Below are positions 45,656 to 54,327 of a stretch of 64,000 nucleotides of DNA, piece after piece. The notes below the pieces were generated by a model. The model was not told the DNA's origin and searched no databases. It saw nothing but the letters and a program-made list of their open reading frames with translations. Numbering within the stretch: position 1 is the stretch's first letter; every line of letters begins with the position of its first letter. Source of the DNA: SCTD01 sp963781675 (GTDB lineage Bacteria; Actinomycetota; Actinomycetes; Mycobacteriales; SCTD01); assembly GCA_963781675.1 (NCBI GenBank), contig CAWAGF010000001.1, forward strand, positions 124,001 to 188,000, written 5' to 3'. The position numbers and the translations under genes were made by a program.

Positions 45656-45685
45656 GCGAACCGCAGGCGACGCGGGGGCGAAGAC
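45656..45685 (+). promoter_or_regulatory. ECF-type promoter for lipoprotein 1
   Basis: GCGAACCG (-35), N15, CGAAGAC (-10), 59 bp before the ATG. It shares GAACCG-N15-CGAAGACCC with the promoter of lipoprotein 2. Confidence 0.65.
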
Positions 45686-45744
45686 CCTGGCAGAGACACC
45701 CACCGACCTGCGGCCGACCGCCGCACCCGAAGGAGCCCTGCCCC

Positions 45745-46428
45745 ATGCTCAGCCTCAAGAAGAAGTCCGCTGTCCTGGCCCTGGCCGCCGGCCTGACCCT
45801 CGGCCTCGCGGCCTGCGGCAGCAACGACACCGACACCGCCAGCACCGGCAACAGCGAGCCCAAGGCCGCCGCCAGCCCGGCCGCCGTCATCGACACGCTG
45901 TCCGGCAAGCAGACCGCCGTGACGCTCGACGAGGGCTTCCTCGCCGGCCTCACCGCCCTGAAGCTCACCCCGGCCACCCTCGGTGGTGCCACGCTCGAGG
46001 GCGCGAAGATCGCCTTCCCGATCACGGGCGGCAACGTCACGTACTACACGCCCGACTCCGGCGTGGACCCGTACGTGCAGGGCCTGATCAACCACGACGA
46101 CAGCGGCCTGCAGCTGACCGGCGCCAACGGCAAGGTCGTCAAGCTCGAGAACTTCGTCGTCGACCCGGCCAAGAGCGTCCTCACCGGCAAGGTGACCGTC
46201 GACGGTGCCGTGTTCGCCGAGAGCGCCGACCTGTTCTTCCTCGACGGCAGCACCCTGAACCCGCTGCAGGTCAACGAGGCCGACGGCACCGCCGTCCTCG
46301 AGGGCACCACCGTCAGCCTGACCAAGACCGCTGCCGACGCGCTCAACATGGTCTTCGAGACCGACGCGCTGGCCGAGTTCTTCAAGGTCGGCATCGCCGA
46401 GATCACCGTCGCGCTGCCGAAGAGCTAG
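45745..46428 (+). CDS. Lipoprotein, tandem paralogue 1
   Basis: 227 residues. The signal MLSLKKKSAVLALAAGLTLG ends in lipobox GLAACGSN. A Thr/Ser/Ala-rich linker is followed by a beta-rich domain with FPITGGNVTYYTPDSGVDPY, DSGLQLTG and VKLENFVVDPAKSVLTGKV, and a conserved C-terminal helix (SLTKTAADALNMVF). No enzyme motif is seen; an adhesive or ligand-binding surface role is possible. It is 62% or more similar by eye to the next gene. Preceded by AAGGAG and an ECF-type promoter, and followed by its own terminator. Confidence 0.85.
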   Translation: MLSLKKKSAVLALAAGLTLGLAACGSNDTDTASTGNSEPKAAASPAAVIDTLSGKQTAVTLDEGFLAGLTALKLTPATLGGATLEGAKIAFPITGGNVTYYTPDSGVDPYVQGLINHDDSGLQLTGANGKVVKLENFVVDPAKSVLTGKVTVDGAVFAESADLFFLDGSTLNPLQVNEADGTAVLEGTTVSLTKTAADALNMVFETDALAEFFKVGIAEITVALPKS

Positions 46429-46443
46429 TCCCCCCGCACCACA

Positions 46444-46479
46444 CCGGAGAGCCGGCAGCACGCGCTGCCGGCTCTCCGG
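46444..46479 (+). terminator. Hairpin terminator between the two lipoproteins
   Basis: Perfect 16-bp stem, CCGGAGAGCCGGCAGC with GCTGCCGGCTCTCCGG around ACGC, followed by CCTTTCC, 15 bp after lipoprotein 1. Confidence 0.9.
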
Positions 46480-46497
46480 CCTTTCCGGACATCGCAG

Positions 46498-46527
46498 GTG
46501 AACCGGACGCGCCCGTCGCGCGAAGAC
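46498..46527 (+). promoter_or_regulatory. ECF-type promoter for lipoprotein 2
   Basis: GTGAACCG, N15, CGAAGAC, 35 bp before the GTG start. Same pattern and spacing as upstream of lipoprotein 1, although the flanking sequence differs. Confidence 0.65.
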
Positions 46528-46562
46528 CCCCCGACGACCTGCCCCGACCACAAGGAGCTCCC

Positions 46563-47252
46563 GTGCTCAGCTTGAAGAAGAAGTCCGCCGTCCTGGCGCT
46601 CGCCGCCGGCCTCACCCTCGGCCTGGCCGCCTGCGGCAGCGACGACAACAGCACCAGCAACGACAGCTCCAGCAGCGACGAGGTCAGCAAGGAGCCGGTC
46701 GCCAAGATCGACGAGCTCACCGGCGAGCAGACCGCCGTCACCCTCGACGCCGGCTTCGTCGAGGGCATCACCGGCCTGGGCCTTGCCCCCGGCGTCATCG
46801 GCGGCGCGAAGTTCGACGGCACGGCCGGCGTCGTCAGCTTCCCGATCACCGGCGGCAACGTCACGTACTACGACCCCGAGTCCGGCGTCGACCCCTACGT
46901 CCAGGGCCGGATCGAGCACTTCCAGAGCGGCCTGACGCTCACCAAGGGCGACACCCAGGTCGCGCTGACCGACTTCGTCGTCGACCCGGGCTCGAGCATG
47001 CTCATGGGCAAGGTCGCCGTGAACGGCATGCCGTTCCCGGCCCCCGACACCGAGGTCCCGCTGTTCTTCCTGGACGGCAGCACCCTCAACCCGCTCGAGG
47101 TCCAGGGCTCCAAGGGCATCCTCGAGGGCACCACGGTCAGCCTCACCAAGACCGCCGCTGACGCGCTGAACATGGTCTTCAAGACCGACGCGCTGGCGGA
47201 GTTCTTCAAGGTCGGCGTCGCCGAGATCACGGTGGACGTCCCGAGCAGCTAG
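46563..47252 (+). CDS. Lipoprotein, tandem paralogue 2
   Basis: 229 residues. Its first 26 residues (signal peptide and lipobox GLAACGS) are identical to paralogue 1. The linker is Ser/Asn/Asp-rich. The domain keeps FPITGGNVTYYDPESGVDPY, LTDFVVDPGSSMLMGKV and SLTKTAADALNMVF. The middle differs more than the ends. GTG start with AAGGAG upstream; it has its own ECF-type promoter and its own terminator, so the pair is controlled in parallel rather than as one message. Confidence 0.85.
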   Translation: MLSLKKKSAVLALAAGLTLGLAACGSDDNSTSNDSSSSDEVSKEPVAKIDELTGEQTAVTLDAGFVEGITGLGLAPGVIGGAKFDGTAGVVSFPITGGNVTYYDPESGVDPYVQGRIEHFQSGLTLTKGDTQVALTDFVVDPGSSMLMGKVAVNGMPFPAPDTEVPLFFLDGSTLNPLEVQGSKGILEGTTVSLTKTAADALNMVFKTDALAEFFKVGVAEITVDVPSS

Positions 47253-48631
47253 CCCGCAGCGGTACGACGAGGAGGCCGGACGGCGCGACCGTCCGGCCTC
47301 CTCGCACGTCCGGCCACGACGCACCAGCAGCGCGAGCGCGAAGGCGACGCTGCCCGTACGGGCCGCTCCCGACGACGGACCGCCCGGCACGACCGCGAAG
47401 AACGCGGGGTAGGCGGCCGCGGGCACGGCCAGCCACACCGGCCGCACGGCCAGGGTCGCCAGCGCCGCGAGCGGCAGGCCGTACCAGGGCTGCACCGGTG
47501 TCGCGAGCAGCAGCGCGGCGCCGAGCAGGAGCAGTGCCGGGGGCGCGACGTCGTACGGGTCCCGGCGCACGCGCCGCAGCACGACGGCGAGGACGCCCAG
47601 CCCGAGCAGCCCCGCGACGAGCGTGGCCGGCGCGCCGGTCAGCCCGAGCGGGCGCAGCAGCAGGTAGCGGTCGCCCGACCCGTAGTCCTCCTCCTGCAGG
47701 TAGCCCGGCAGGTAGCCGAGCACGTCCCAGCCGACCGCCAGCAGGTGCGGGACGTACGACACGACGCACACGGCGACGAACGCGCTGACGACGCGGACCG
47801 GCCGGCGGCCGAGCAGCACCGGCAGCAGCAACGCGGGGTAGAGCTTCACCATCGCGGCTGCACCGAGGGCTGCGCCGGACCAGGCCGGCCGCCGCCCGGC
47901 CAGCCCCACGGCCGCGACCACGAAGAGCGTGGCGAGCCCGTCGACGTGGCCGTTCTGCACCGCCTCGAGCACCGCGACCGGGCTCCACGCGTAGACGGCC
48001 ACCCAGCGCGGGTCGCGCCCGGCGCGCAGCAGCAGCCGCCACAGCAGGACCATCGTCGCGACGTCCGCGAGCAGACCGAACAGCTGCCAGCCGAGGTCCT
48101 CCAGGTGGGAGGCGCCGACGGCGTGCCCGGCCACGAACCAGGCCTGTGCCACGGGCGGGTAGATCGTGCGGACCGACGGCCGGTTGATGATCGTGCAGCC
48201 GGGCTGCTTGTCACGGCGCGCGCACTCCCGGTCGTCCGGGAACAGCCAGTCGTCGCCCGCAGCTCGGCCAGCTCGGGGGCCGTGGGCGGGTAGCGGTACG
48301 GGTCGGTGCCGGACGCCTGCACGCGGCCGTCCCAGGCGTAGCGGTAGAGGTCGTCGGACAGCGGCACCACCGCGGTGATGGCCGCCAGGCGCAGCGCGAC
48401 CGCGCCGAGCACCACGACCAGCAGGACCTGCCGGGCGCTGCTGCGGCGCAGGCAGGCGATCGAGACGGCCCAGGCCAGCCACCACACCAGGATCTCGGCG
48501 AGCAGCCGGTCGTGGTTGCCCAGGATGCTGTGCTCCTGGGTGGTGCGCCAGGCCAGGAAGGTGCCGACCGCGGTCGCCGCGGCGGCCCCGCGCGCCCAGC
48601 CGTCCCCCGTCACGCCGCGAGCCTGCCGCAC
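47249..48631 (-). CDS. GT87-like membrane glycosyltransferase, frameshifted
   Basis: About 450 residues with about 10 membrane helices. The acidic loop PLSDDLYRYAWDGRVQASG after the first helices is typical of polyprenyl-phosphate-sugar-dependent (GT87/GT-C) transferases. Later parts include RTIYPPVAQAWFV, NGHVDGLATLFVVAA and AAMVKLYPALLLPVLLG. One base seems missing in a G run near 48260 (LRGDDWLF restored). No stop follows the last helix unless an extra base near 47320 is assumed, so the 3' end at 47249 is provisional. Probably acts on cell-envelope glycans. Confidence 0.75.
47268..47304. terminator. Bidirectional hairpin terminator
   Basis: Perfect 16-bp stem, CGAGGAGGCCGGACGG with CCGTCCGGCCTCCTCG around CGCGA, 15 bp after lipoprotein 2 and at the end of the convergent glycosyltransferase. 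Confidence 0.88.
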
Positions 48632-48682
48632 CAGGCGTGCCGACGCGGTCCGAGGGGCATGATCCGCCGTGACGCACGCCTC

Positions 48683-48712
48683 GTGAACCGGGCCCGGGCG
48701 CCGCGCGAACCA
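48683..48712 (+). promoter_or_regulatory. ECF-type promoter for the methyltransferase gene
   Basis: GTGAACCG, N15, CGAACCA, 35 bp before the GTG start at 48748. Fourth instance of the same pattern within 3.2 kb. Confidence 0.55.
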
Positions 48713-48747
48713 CCTGCGACCTGACCCGGACCTCTGGAGGACGACCC

Positions 48748-49431
48748 GTGCTGCCGTCCGCGCGCCCGGCGACCGAGCAGCCCGCTGCGCTGCACCCCGC
48801 GGACGTCCTGTCCCGGTGGCTGTCCACCGCCGCCGCCGACGACCTGCAGCCCCGCCTGCTCCGGCTGTCCGACGGGCGCCTCGTCCCGCTGCCCGTCGCC
48901 CGCTGGTCCGGCCCGGTCAGCGACGCCGACGAGTCCATGCTGGCGCACGCGCACGGTCCGGTCCTCGACGTCGGCTGCGGTCCTGGCCGCCTCACCGCGG
49001 CGCTGCACCAGCGCGGGGTCGAGGTCCTCGGGCTCGAGCTGGTCCCCGAGCTGCCCGTGCTCGCCCGGCTGGCCGGCGCACCGGTCCTGCTCGGCGACGT
49101 CTTCGCCCCCGTGCCGGGCGCCGGCACCTGGCGCACCGTCCTGCTGGCCGACGGCAACGTCGGCATCGGTGGCGACGCCGTCCGGATGCTGCGCCGCGTC
49201 GCCGCGCTGCTCGCGCCCGACGGCCGGGTCGTCTGCGAGCTGCACCCGGACGGGGACGGCGGCGCGGCCGGACCGGTGCGCCTGGAGGGCCTCGGCGTGA
49301 CGAGCGCGTGGTTCCCGTGGGCGCTGCTCGGCCCGCACGCGCTGGAGGCCACCGCCGCCTCCGCCGGGCTGGCCGTCGAGCGCACGTGGGAGACTGGCGA
49401 CCGGGCGTTCTCGACCCTGGCTCCGGTGTGA
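48748..49431 (+). CDS. Class I SAM-dependent methyltransferase
   Basis: 227 residues. Motif I VLDVGCGPGRLTAAL binds SAM, and the acidic strand end LGLELVPELP and the post-I LLGDVFAPVPG follow. A short N-terminal region (HPADVLSRWLSTAAADDLQP) precedes the fold. The substrate is unknown. GTG start with GGAGG eight bases upstream. Its promoter carries the ECF-type pattern, linking it to the oxidoreductase/lipoprotein group. Confidence 0.85.
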   Translation: MLPSARPATEQPAALHPADVLSRWLSTAAADDLQPRLLRLSDGRLVPLPVARWSGPVSDADESMLAHAHGPVLDVGCGPGRLTAALHQRGVEVLGLELVPELPVLARLAGAPVLLGDVFAPVPGAGTWRTVLLADGNVGIGGDAVRMLRRVAALLAPDGRVVCELHPDGDGGAAGPVRLEGLGVTSAWFPWALLGPHALEATAASAGLAVERTWETGDRAFSTLAPV

Positions 49432-49543
49432 CGCACGTCCCGGGCGTGCGGGCAGGTTCGAAGGACGAGCAGCGGGAACTCGTCGGGCGACGGGCGAGCG
49501 GCCGCCGCTGTCCCTCATGAGCCGACGACAGGAGCACGACAGC

Positions 49544-51082
49544 GTGACGATCACCCCTGCCCGCGCCGGCGAGGACCCGGTCGTCGTCGTCGGAGCCGGT
49601 CCGGCCGGCCTGACCGCCGCGCTGCGGCTGCGCCAGGCGGACGTCCCCACCACGGTCGTCGAGGCCAGCGACGCCGTCGGCGGCATCAGCCGCACGGTCG
49701 AGCGCGACGGCTGGCGCTTCGACCTGGGCGGTCACCGCTTCTTCACCAAGGTGCCCGAGGTCGAGGCCTTCTGGCACGAGGTGCTGCCGGACGAGGACTT
49801 CCTCATGCGCCCGCGGATGTCGCGCATCCTCTACCGCGGCAAGCTCTTCGACTACCCGCTCAAGCCGTTCAACGCGCTGTTCGGGCTCGGCGTCCTCGAG
49901 GCGGTCCGGTGCGTGCTGTCCTACGCGCTGGTCCGCGTCCGTCCGCCGAAGGACCAGAGCAACTTCGAGGGCTGGGTCGCCGCGCGCTTCGGCTGGCGGC
50001 TGTACCGCATCTTCTTCAAGACCTACACCGAGAAGGTCTGGGGCGTGCCCGCCACCGACATCCAGGCCGACTGGGCGGCGCAGCGCATCAAGAACCTCTC
50101 GCTGCTCAACGCCGTGACGAGCGCCTTCGGCCTCGGCAGGGACAAGGGCCAGATCACCACCCTGATCGAGGAGTTCCAGTACCCCCGCCTCGGCCCCGGG
50201 ATGATGTGGGAGCGCTGCCGCGACCTGGTCGTCGGCCGTGGCGGCGACGTGCGCATGCAGTCGCCCGTGGAGCGGGTCGAGCACGCCGGCGGCCGTGCGC
50301 ACACCGTCGTGCTGGCCGGCGGTGAGCGGCTGCCGGCCTCCGCCGTCATCAGCTCGATGCCGATGCCGGAGCTCGTGCGCGCCATGGACCCGCCGGCGCC
50401 GGCGCACGTGCTCGAGGCCGCCGACGGCCTGTCCTTCCGCGACTTCCTCACCGTCGCGCTGGTCGTGCCCGTCAGCGCCGGCTTCCCCGACAACTGGATC
50501 TACATCCACGAGCCCGGCGTACGGGTCGGTCGGGTGCAGAACTTCGGTTCGTGGTCGCCGCAGCTGGTCAAGGACGGCTTCACCTGCCTCGGCCTCGAGT
50601 ACTTCGTGTCCGAGGGCGACGACCTGTGGGAGTCCTCCGACGAGGACCTCATCGCGCTCGGCAAGGCCGAGATCGCCAGGCTCGGGCTCGCGAAGACCGA
50701 GCAGGTCGAGGCCGGCTACGTCGTGCGCGTCCCGAAGGCCTACCCGGTCTACGACGAGGGCTACGCCGAGCGGGTCGACGTGCTGCGCGGGTGGCTCGAC
50801 GCGGCCGTGCCGAACGTCCACCCCGTGGGCCGCAACGGCATGCACCGCTACAACAACCAGGACCACTCGATGCTCACCGCGATGCTCGCCGTGGACAACG
50901 TCGTCACGGGCGCGCAGCACGACGTCTGGACGGTGAACGTCGAGGAGGACTACCACGAGACGGTGACCTCCGACGCCGCCGTCTACCCGGCCGCCGGCTC
51001 CTCCACGGCCGCCTCCCGCACCGGGCGCGACGCGCCGATCCTGCCGCGCCGCGAGCGCGAGCGGGAGGAGAGCGCGGCCTGA
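49544..51082 (+). CDS. FAD-dependent oxidoreductase (amine-oxidase/UDP-galactopyranose-mutase-like fold)
   Basis: 512 residues. The Rossmann FAD motif VVVVGAGPAGLTAALRL is followed by VVEASDAVGGISRTVERDG and DLGGHRFFTK. The middle (KTYTEKVWGVPATDIQADWAAQRI) and C-terminal end (GRNGMHRYNNQDHSMLTAMLA) match the family of protoporphyrinogen-oxidase-like proteins found beside glycosyltransferases. The reaction is unknown. The GTG at 49544 is chosen for its AGGAG; ATG 49517 is possible. It overlaps the next gene by 4 bp. Confidence 0.85.
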   Translation: MTITPARAGEDPVVVVGAGPAGLTAALRLRQADVPTTVVEASDAVGGISRTVERDGWRFDLGGHRFFTKVPEVEAFWHEVLPDEDFLMRPRMSRILYRGKLFDYPLKPFNALFGLGVLEAVRCVLSYALVRVRPPKDQSNFEGWVAARFGWRLYRIFFKTYTEKVWGVPATDIQADWAAQRIKNLSLLNAVTSAFGLGRDKGQITTLIEEFQYPRLGPGMMWERCRDLVVGRGGDVRMQSPVERVEHAGGRAHTVVLAGGERLPASAVISSMPMPELVRAMDPPAPAHVLEAADGLSFRDFLTVALVVPVSAGFPDNWIYIHEPGVRVGRVQNFGSWSPQLVKDGFTCLGLEYFVSEGDDLWESSDEDLIALGKAEIARLGLAKTEQVEAGYVVRVPKAYPVYDEGYAERVDVLRGWLDAAVPNVHPVGRNGMHRYNNQDHSMLTAMLAVDNVVTGAQHDVWTVNVEEDYHETVTSDAAVYPAAGSSTAASRTGRDAPILPRREREREESAA

Positions 51083-52569
51083 CCGCCGTCCTGTCCCGGC
51101 CGGTCGCCGCGCCGGGCCGGACGCCGCTCGAGGGGCCCCTGGGCCTGGCCCTCGTGGGCGCCGCCGTCGGCGCCTGCGTCGCCGGGGTGCTCGCCGGGCT
51201 GCTCGGCGGGCCGCTGTGGCTCGACGAGACGATCAGCGTCGAGATCGCCCGGCTGCCGCTCGGCGACCTGCACGGCGCGCTGCGGCAGGACGGCGCGCCG
51301 CCGGTCTACTACCTGCTGCTCAAGGCCTGGATCGCGCTGCTCGGCACCGGCACCACCGCCGTACGGCTGCTCACGGTGTGCCTGCTGCCGGTGGCGCTGC
51401 TGCTCGCGCACCGGCTCGGGTCGCGCCTGGCCGGGGTGGCCGGGGGGCGGGCAGCGGTGGTCGTCCTGGCTGCGCTGCCCTGGACGATGCGGTACGGCAG
51501 CGAGACCCGCATGTACCTGCTGGTCGTCGTGGAGGTGCTGGCCGGTGCGCTGCTGTACGACCGGGTCCGGCGCACCGCCTCCCGCGGCGCCGTCGCAGGT
51601 CTGGGCGTCGTGGCCGGGCTCCTGCTGCTGACGCACTACTGGTCGCTGTTCCTGCTGACCGCCGTCGGGCTGGCCCACCTGCCGGGGCTGCTGCGGCGGT
51701 CCGCCCCGCACGTCCGGGTCGTCGCCGCGCTGGTGCTCGGCGGGGTGCTGTTCCTGCCGTGGGTGCCGACGTTCCTGTTCCAGGCCGCGCACACCGGCGC
51801 CCCCTGGGCCGACCCGCTGACCTTCGCCGAGCTCTTCCGCACGCCGCGCTACTGGGGCGGCGGCGACGACGGGCCGCGGACCCTGATGGCGCTGCTGCTC
51901 GTCCCGCTCGCGGTGCTGGGTGCGGTCCGGCGGCGGGACGCCCGACGGGCCGGCGGCACCGCGCTGCTCACGCTGCTGCTCGCCTGGGCGACCGTCTTCT
52001 ACGGCGGCGGCGCCTACACGGGGCGGTACACCGCGGTCGCCGTGCCGCTGGTCTGCCTCGCTGTCGCCCTCGGCGCCCTGTCGCTGCCCGGCCGCTGGTC
52101 GGCACCGGTCGCGCTCGGCCTGCTCGTCGCGGTGGGAGCCGCCACCGGCATCCCCGCTGCCGCGCAGCCGCGCGCCTCTGCCGCGCGCGTCGTGGACGCC
52201 TTCCGCGCGGCCGGCGGTGCGCCGGGCGACCTGCTCGCCTACTGCCCGGACCAGCTGGGGCCGCCGATCTGGCGGCTGCTCGACCGGGGCGTCGAGCAGG
52301 TCGTCTACCCCAGCTTCGGCGACCCGCGGCGGGTCGACTGGGTCGACTACGCCGCGCGCCAGGAGGCTGCTGACCCGCTGGCCTTCGCCCGCGAGCTGTC
52401 CGCGCGGGCGGGCACGGCCCCGGTGTACGTCGTCGCCGCGACGGAGTACCGCACCTTCGAGGGCCAGTGCGAGCAGCTGCTCTCCGGGCTGCGGGCCGAG
52501 CGGGGGATCCCGCAGGTGCTGTACGGGCGGGTCGGGACCACGGGGCAGATCCTCTACCGCTTCGGCTGA
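51079..52569 (+). CDS. GT39-like membrane glycosyltransferase, probable CTG start
   Basis: 496 residues, about 10-12 helices. PLWLDETISVEIARLPLGDL (first-loop acidic Asp-Glu of GT-C enzymes), DGAPPVYYLLLKAWIALLG and RYGSETRMYLLVVV are typical of the GT39/ArnT-like superfamily that use polyprenyl-phosphate sugars. The C-terminal soluble part (about 380-496) is probably extracytoplasmic. No ATG/GTG lies before the first helix. CTG 51079 overlaps the preceding stop as CTGA and has GGGAGGAG eight bases upstream, so CTG initiation is proposed. Confidence 0.82.
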   Translation: MTAVLSRPVAAPGRTPLEGPLGLALVGAAVGACVAGVLAGLLGGPLWLDETISVEIARLPLGDLHGALRQDGAPPVYYLLLKAWIALLGTGTTAVRLLTVCLLPVALLLAHRLGSRLAGVAGGRAAVVVLAALPWTMRYGSETRMYLLVVVEVLAGALLYDRVRRTASRGAVAGLGVVAGLLLLTHYWSLFLLTAVGLAHLPGLLRRSAPHVRVVAALVLGGVLFLPWVPTFLFQAAHTGAPWADPLTFAELFRTPRYWGGGDDGPRTLMALLLVPLAVLGAVRRRDARRAGGTALLTLLLAWATVFYGGGAYTGRYTAVAVPLVCLAVALGALSLPGRWSAPVALGLLVAVGAATGIPAAAQPRASAARVVDAFRAAGGAPGDLLAYCPDQLGPPIWRLLDRGVEQVVYPSFGDPRRVDWVDYAARQEAADPLAFARELSARAGTAPVYVVAATEYRTFEGQCEQLLSGLRAERGIPQVLYGRVGTTGQILYRFG

Positions 52570-52952
52570 GCGGCCTGGGTGGGTCCCGCCTGACGAGGTC
52601 GTCGCTTCCAGCGGACCCGACCCGCGCGGTGCGGGCTGACTCGGTAGTACCGGACGGCGTCGTCGGAGTCGCGGCCCGGCGGGTCCTGCCTCTGCGTGTT
52701 CTGCTCCACCCCGAGCCGGCACCAGCTCACGGGCCATCGGCTTGCCACCTGTGGAGAAGCTGTCTCCGCAGAGATCCGTCCTCCACAGGCTTGTCGCGAC
52801 AGCGAAGGCCCGCCGTGCTGCTGCAGCCGCGGCTGGAGGTCCGTCGGCCGGCGACGCACCTGGACGGACCCGGCCTGCGGCTCGCTTCATCGCGGCTCGT
52901 CCCGCCTGTGGTGGTAGGCGGGACTGTCACATGCCGGCCGTAACGTCCCTGC
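52570..52952. other. 383-bp gap upstream of the DUF222-HNH gene
   Basis: No convincing gene is seen. It contains an inverted pair CCTGTGGAG (52748) and CTCCACAGG (about 52780), and a small hairpin TCTC-CGCA-GAGA. A diverged copy of the left segment recurs at the far end of the HNH gene. The start region of the HNH gene lacks a clear ribosome site. Confidence 0.5.
52748..52774 (+). repeat. Direct repeat flanking the DUF222-HNH gene, left copy
   Basis: 27 bases beginning CCTGTGGAGAAGC and ending in the hairpin GTCTCCGCAGAGA. It matches the right copy at 54139-54165 in 21 of 27 positions without gaps. Confidence 0.45.
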
Positions 52953-54171
52953 ATGAAGCCGCTTTCGCTCATGGACATCGACGAGCTCGCCGTGGGCATC
53001 TGCCTCCGGGCCGGTCGCATCGCTGCGACCGAGGCCGAGCTCCTGGCGTGGATCGCCGAGTTCGACCGGCGCGAGGGCTGGGCGGGTCCAGGCATGCTGT
53101 CGTGCGCGCACTGGATGTCCTGGCGCATCGGGCTGAGCCCGGGCGCCGCACGCGAGAAGGTCAGGGTCGCCCGCCGGCTCGAGGAGCTCCCGGCCATCGC
53201 CGCAGCCTTCGCAGCGGGCCAGCTGTCGTACAGCAAGGTGCGCGCGCTGAGCCGTGCGGCGCAGCCGGGAGACGGGATCGACTGGGTCGCGGTCGGGCAG
53301 AACGCCTCGGCCGGGCAGCTCGAGCGGATCGTGCGCGGCTGCGAACGCGCCCGTGCGCACGACCGGGCGGCGACGGACCCGGAGCTGGCCCAGGGGGAGC
53401 TGCAGACGACGGTGCGCTACGACGAGCATGGTGGCTTCACGATGACCATCCGCGGACCGGCGCACTACGTGCCGATGCTTCGAGCGGGCTTGGACGCCAA
53501 GCGCGACGAGCTGCAGCGGCGAACGCTCGGCAGTCCCGACCGAGCTCCCGCTCGACGGGAAGCCCGCGCCGCGCCGGCGGTCACGGACGCGGAGGCCCTG
53601 CTCGCGATGGCCACGGACGCCGTCGCCGCGGAGGCCGCGGACCACCCCGCCGTCGCGCGCCGGCGCCGGCCGCAGCTCGTCGTCCAGGTGGACCCGTTGA
53701 CCGGCTGGGGTCGCCAGGCCGATGGCGAGCTGCTGCCGCCCACCAGCATGCGCGCCGTCGTGCGAGCCCTGCCCGGCCGTGGCCCCGGCCCGTCGCGGCT
53801 CGTCGGCGGACTCGACCCGCGCCGGTTCGACCTCGGCCGCTCTCAGCGCGACGTGAGCGACCGCCTGCGCGAGCTGCTCGGCACCCTGGACGCCGAGCGC
53901 TGCCGCTTCCCTGGCTGCACCCGCCGCCGCAAGCTGCACGCGACACCACATCGTCTACTGGTCGCTCGGTGGCCGTACCGACCTGAGCAACCTCGTGCTG
54001 CTCTGCAGTCGGCATCACACCTTGGTCCACGCGCAAGGCTTCCAGCTCGTGCTCCACCCCGACCGTCGCCTCGACGTCCGCACCGCAGACGATGAGGCGG
54101 TGCTCCACCACCAGCCCCAGCCGTGGGAGGACCCGCCGCCTGTGGAGTACTCGTCTCTGCGGAGACGCTGA
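52953..54171 (+). CDS. DUF222-HNH endonuclease (13E12-repeat type), one frameshift
   Basis: About 405 residues after correction. The N-terminal DUF222 region (about 1-330) includes LLAWIAEFDRREGW, AREKVRVARRLEELP and LSYSKVRALSRAA. The C-terminal HNH motif is CRFPGCTRRRKLHAHHI, then GGRTDLSNLVLLCSRHHTLVH. An extra A near 53943 breaks the frame just before HH; removing it restores the nuclease. The family is repeated in mycobacteria (REP13E12) and other actinobacteria and is suspected to be mobile. Short direct repeats flank it. ATG start at 52953. Confidence 0.88.
54139..54165 (+). repeat. Direct repeat flanking the DUF222-HNH gene, right copy
   Basis: CCTGTGGAGTACTC followed by the hairpin GTCTCTGCGGAGA(C), overlapping the last codons of the gene. 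Partner of 52748-52774. Confidence 0.45.
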
Positions 54172-54278
54172 GCCCACGGGCCGCCGCGGACCGGCTGGAC
54201 CTGCGCTACGTCGTCGGCGTGCTGATGACGCAATCAGCGTGACGCCCCTGCCTACCGACGGCCGTGGCGCGCCACTCG

Positions 54279-54294
54279 CGGCATGAGCGGATGT
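54279..54294 (+). repeat. 16-bp island repeat, copy 1
   Basis: CGGCATGAGCGGATGT, preceded by CCACTCG, which forms an imperfect inverted repeat with ATGAGCGG. It lies between the HNH gene and arr. Confidence 0.6.
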
Positions 54295-54327
54295 TCTCCA
54301 GGGGCGCGGCAGGGAAGGCGCGTGGCG

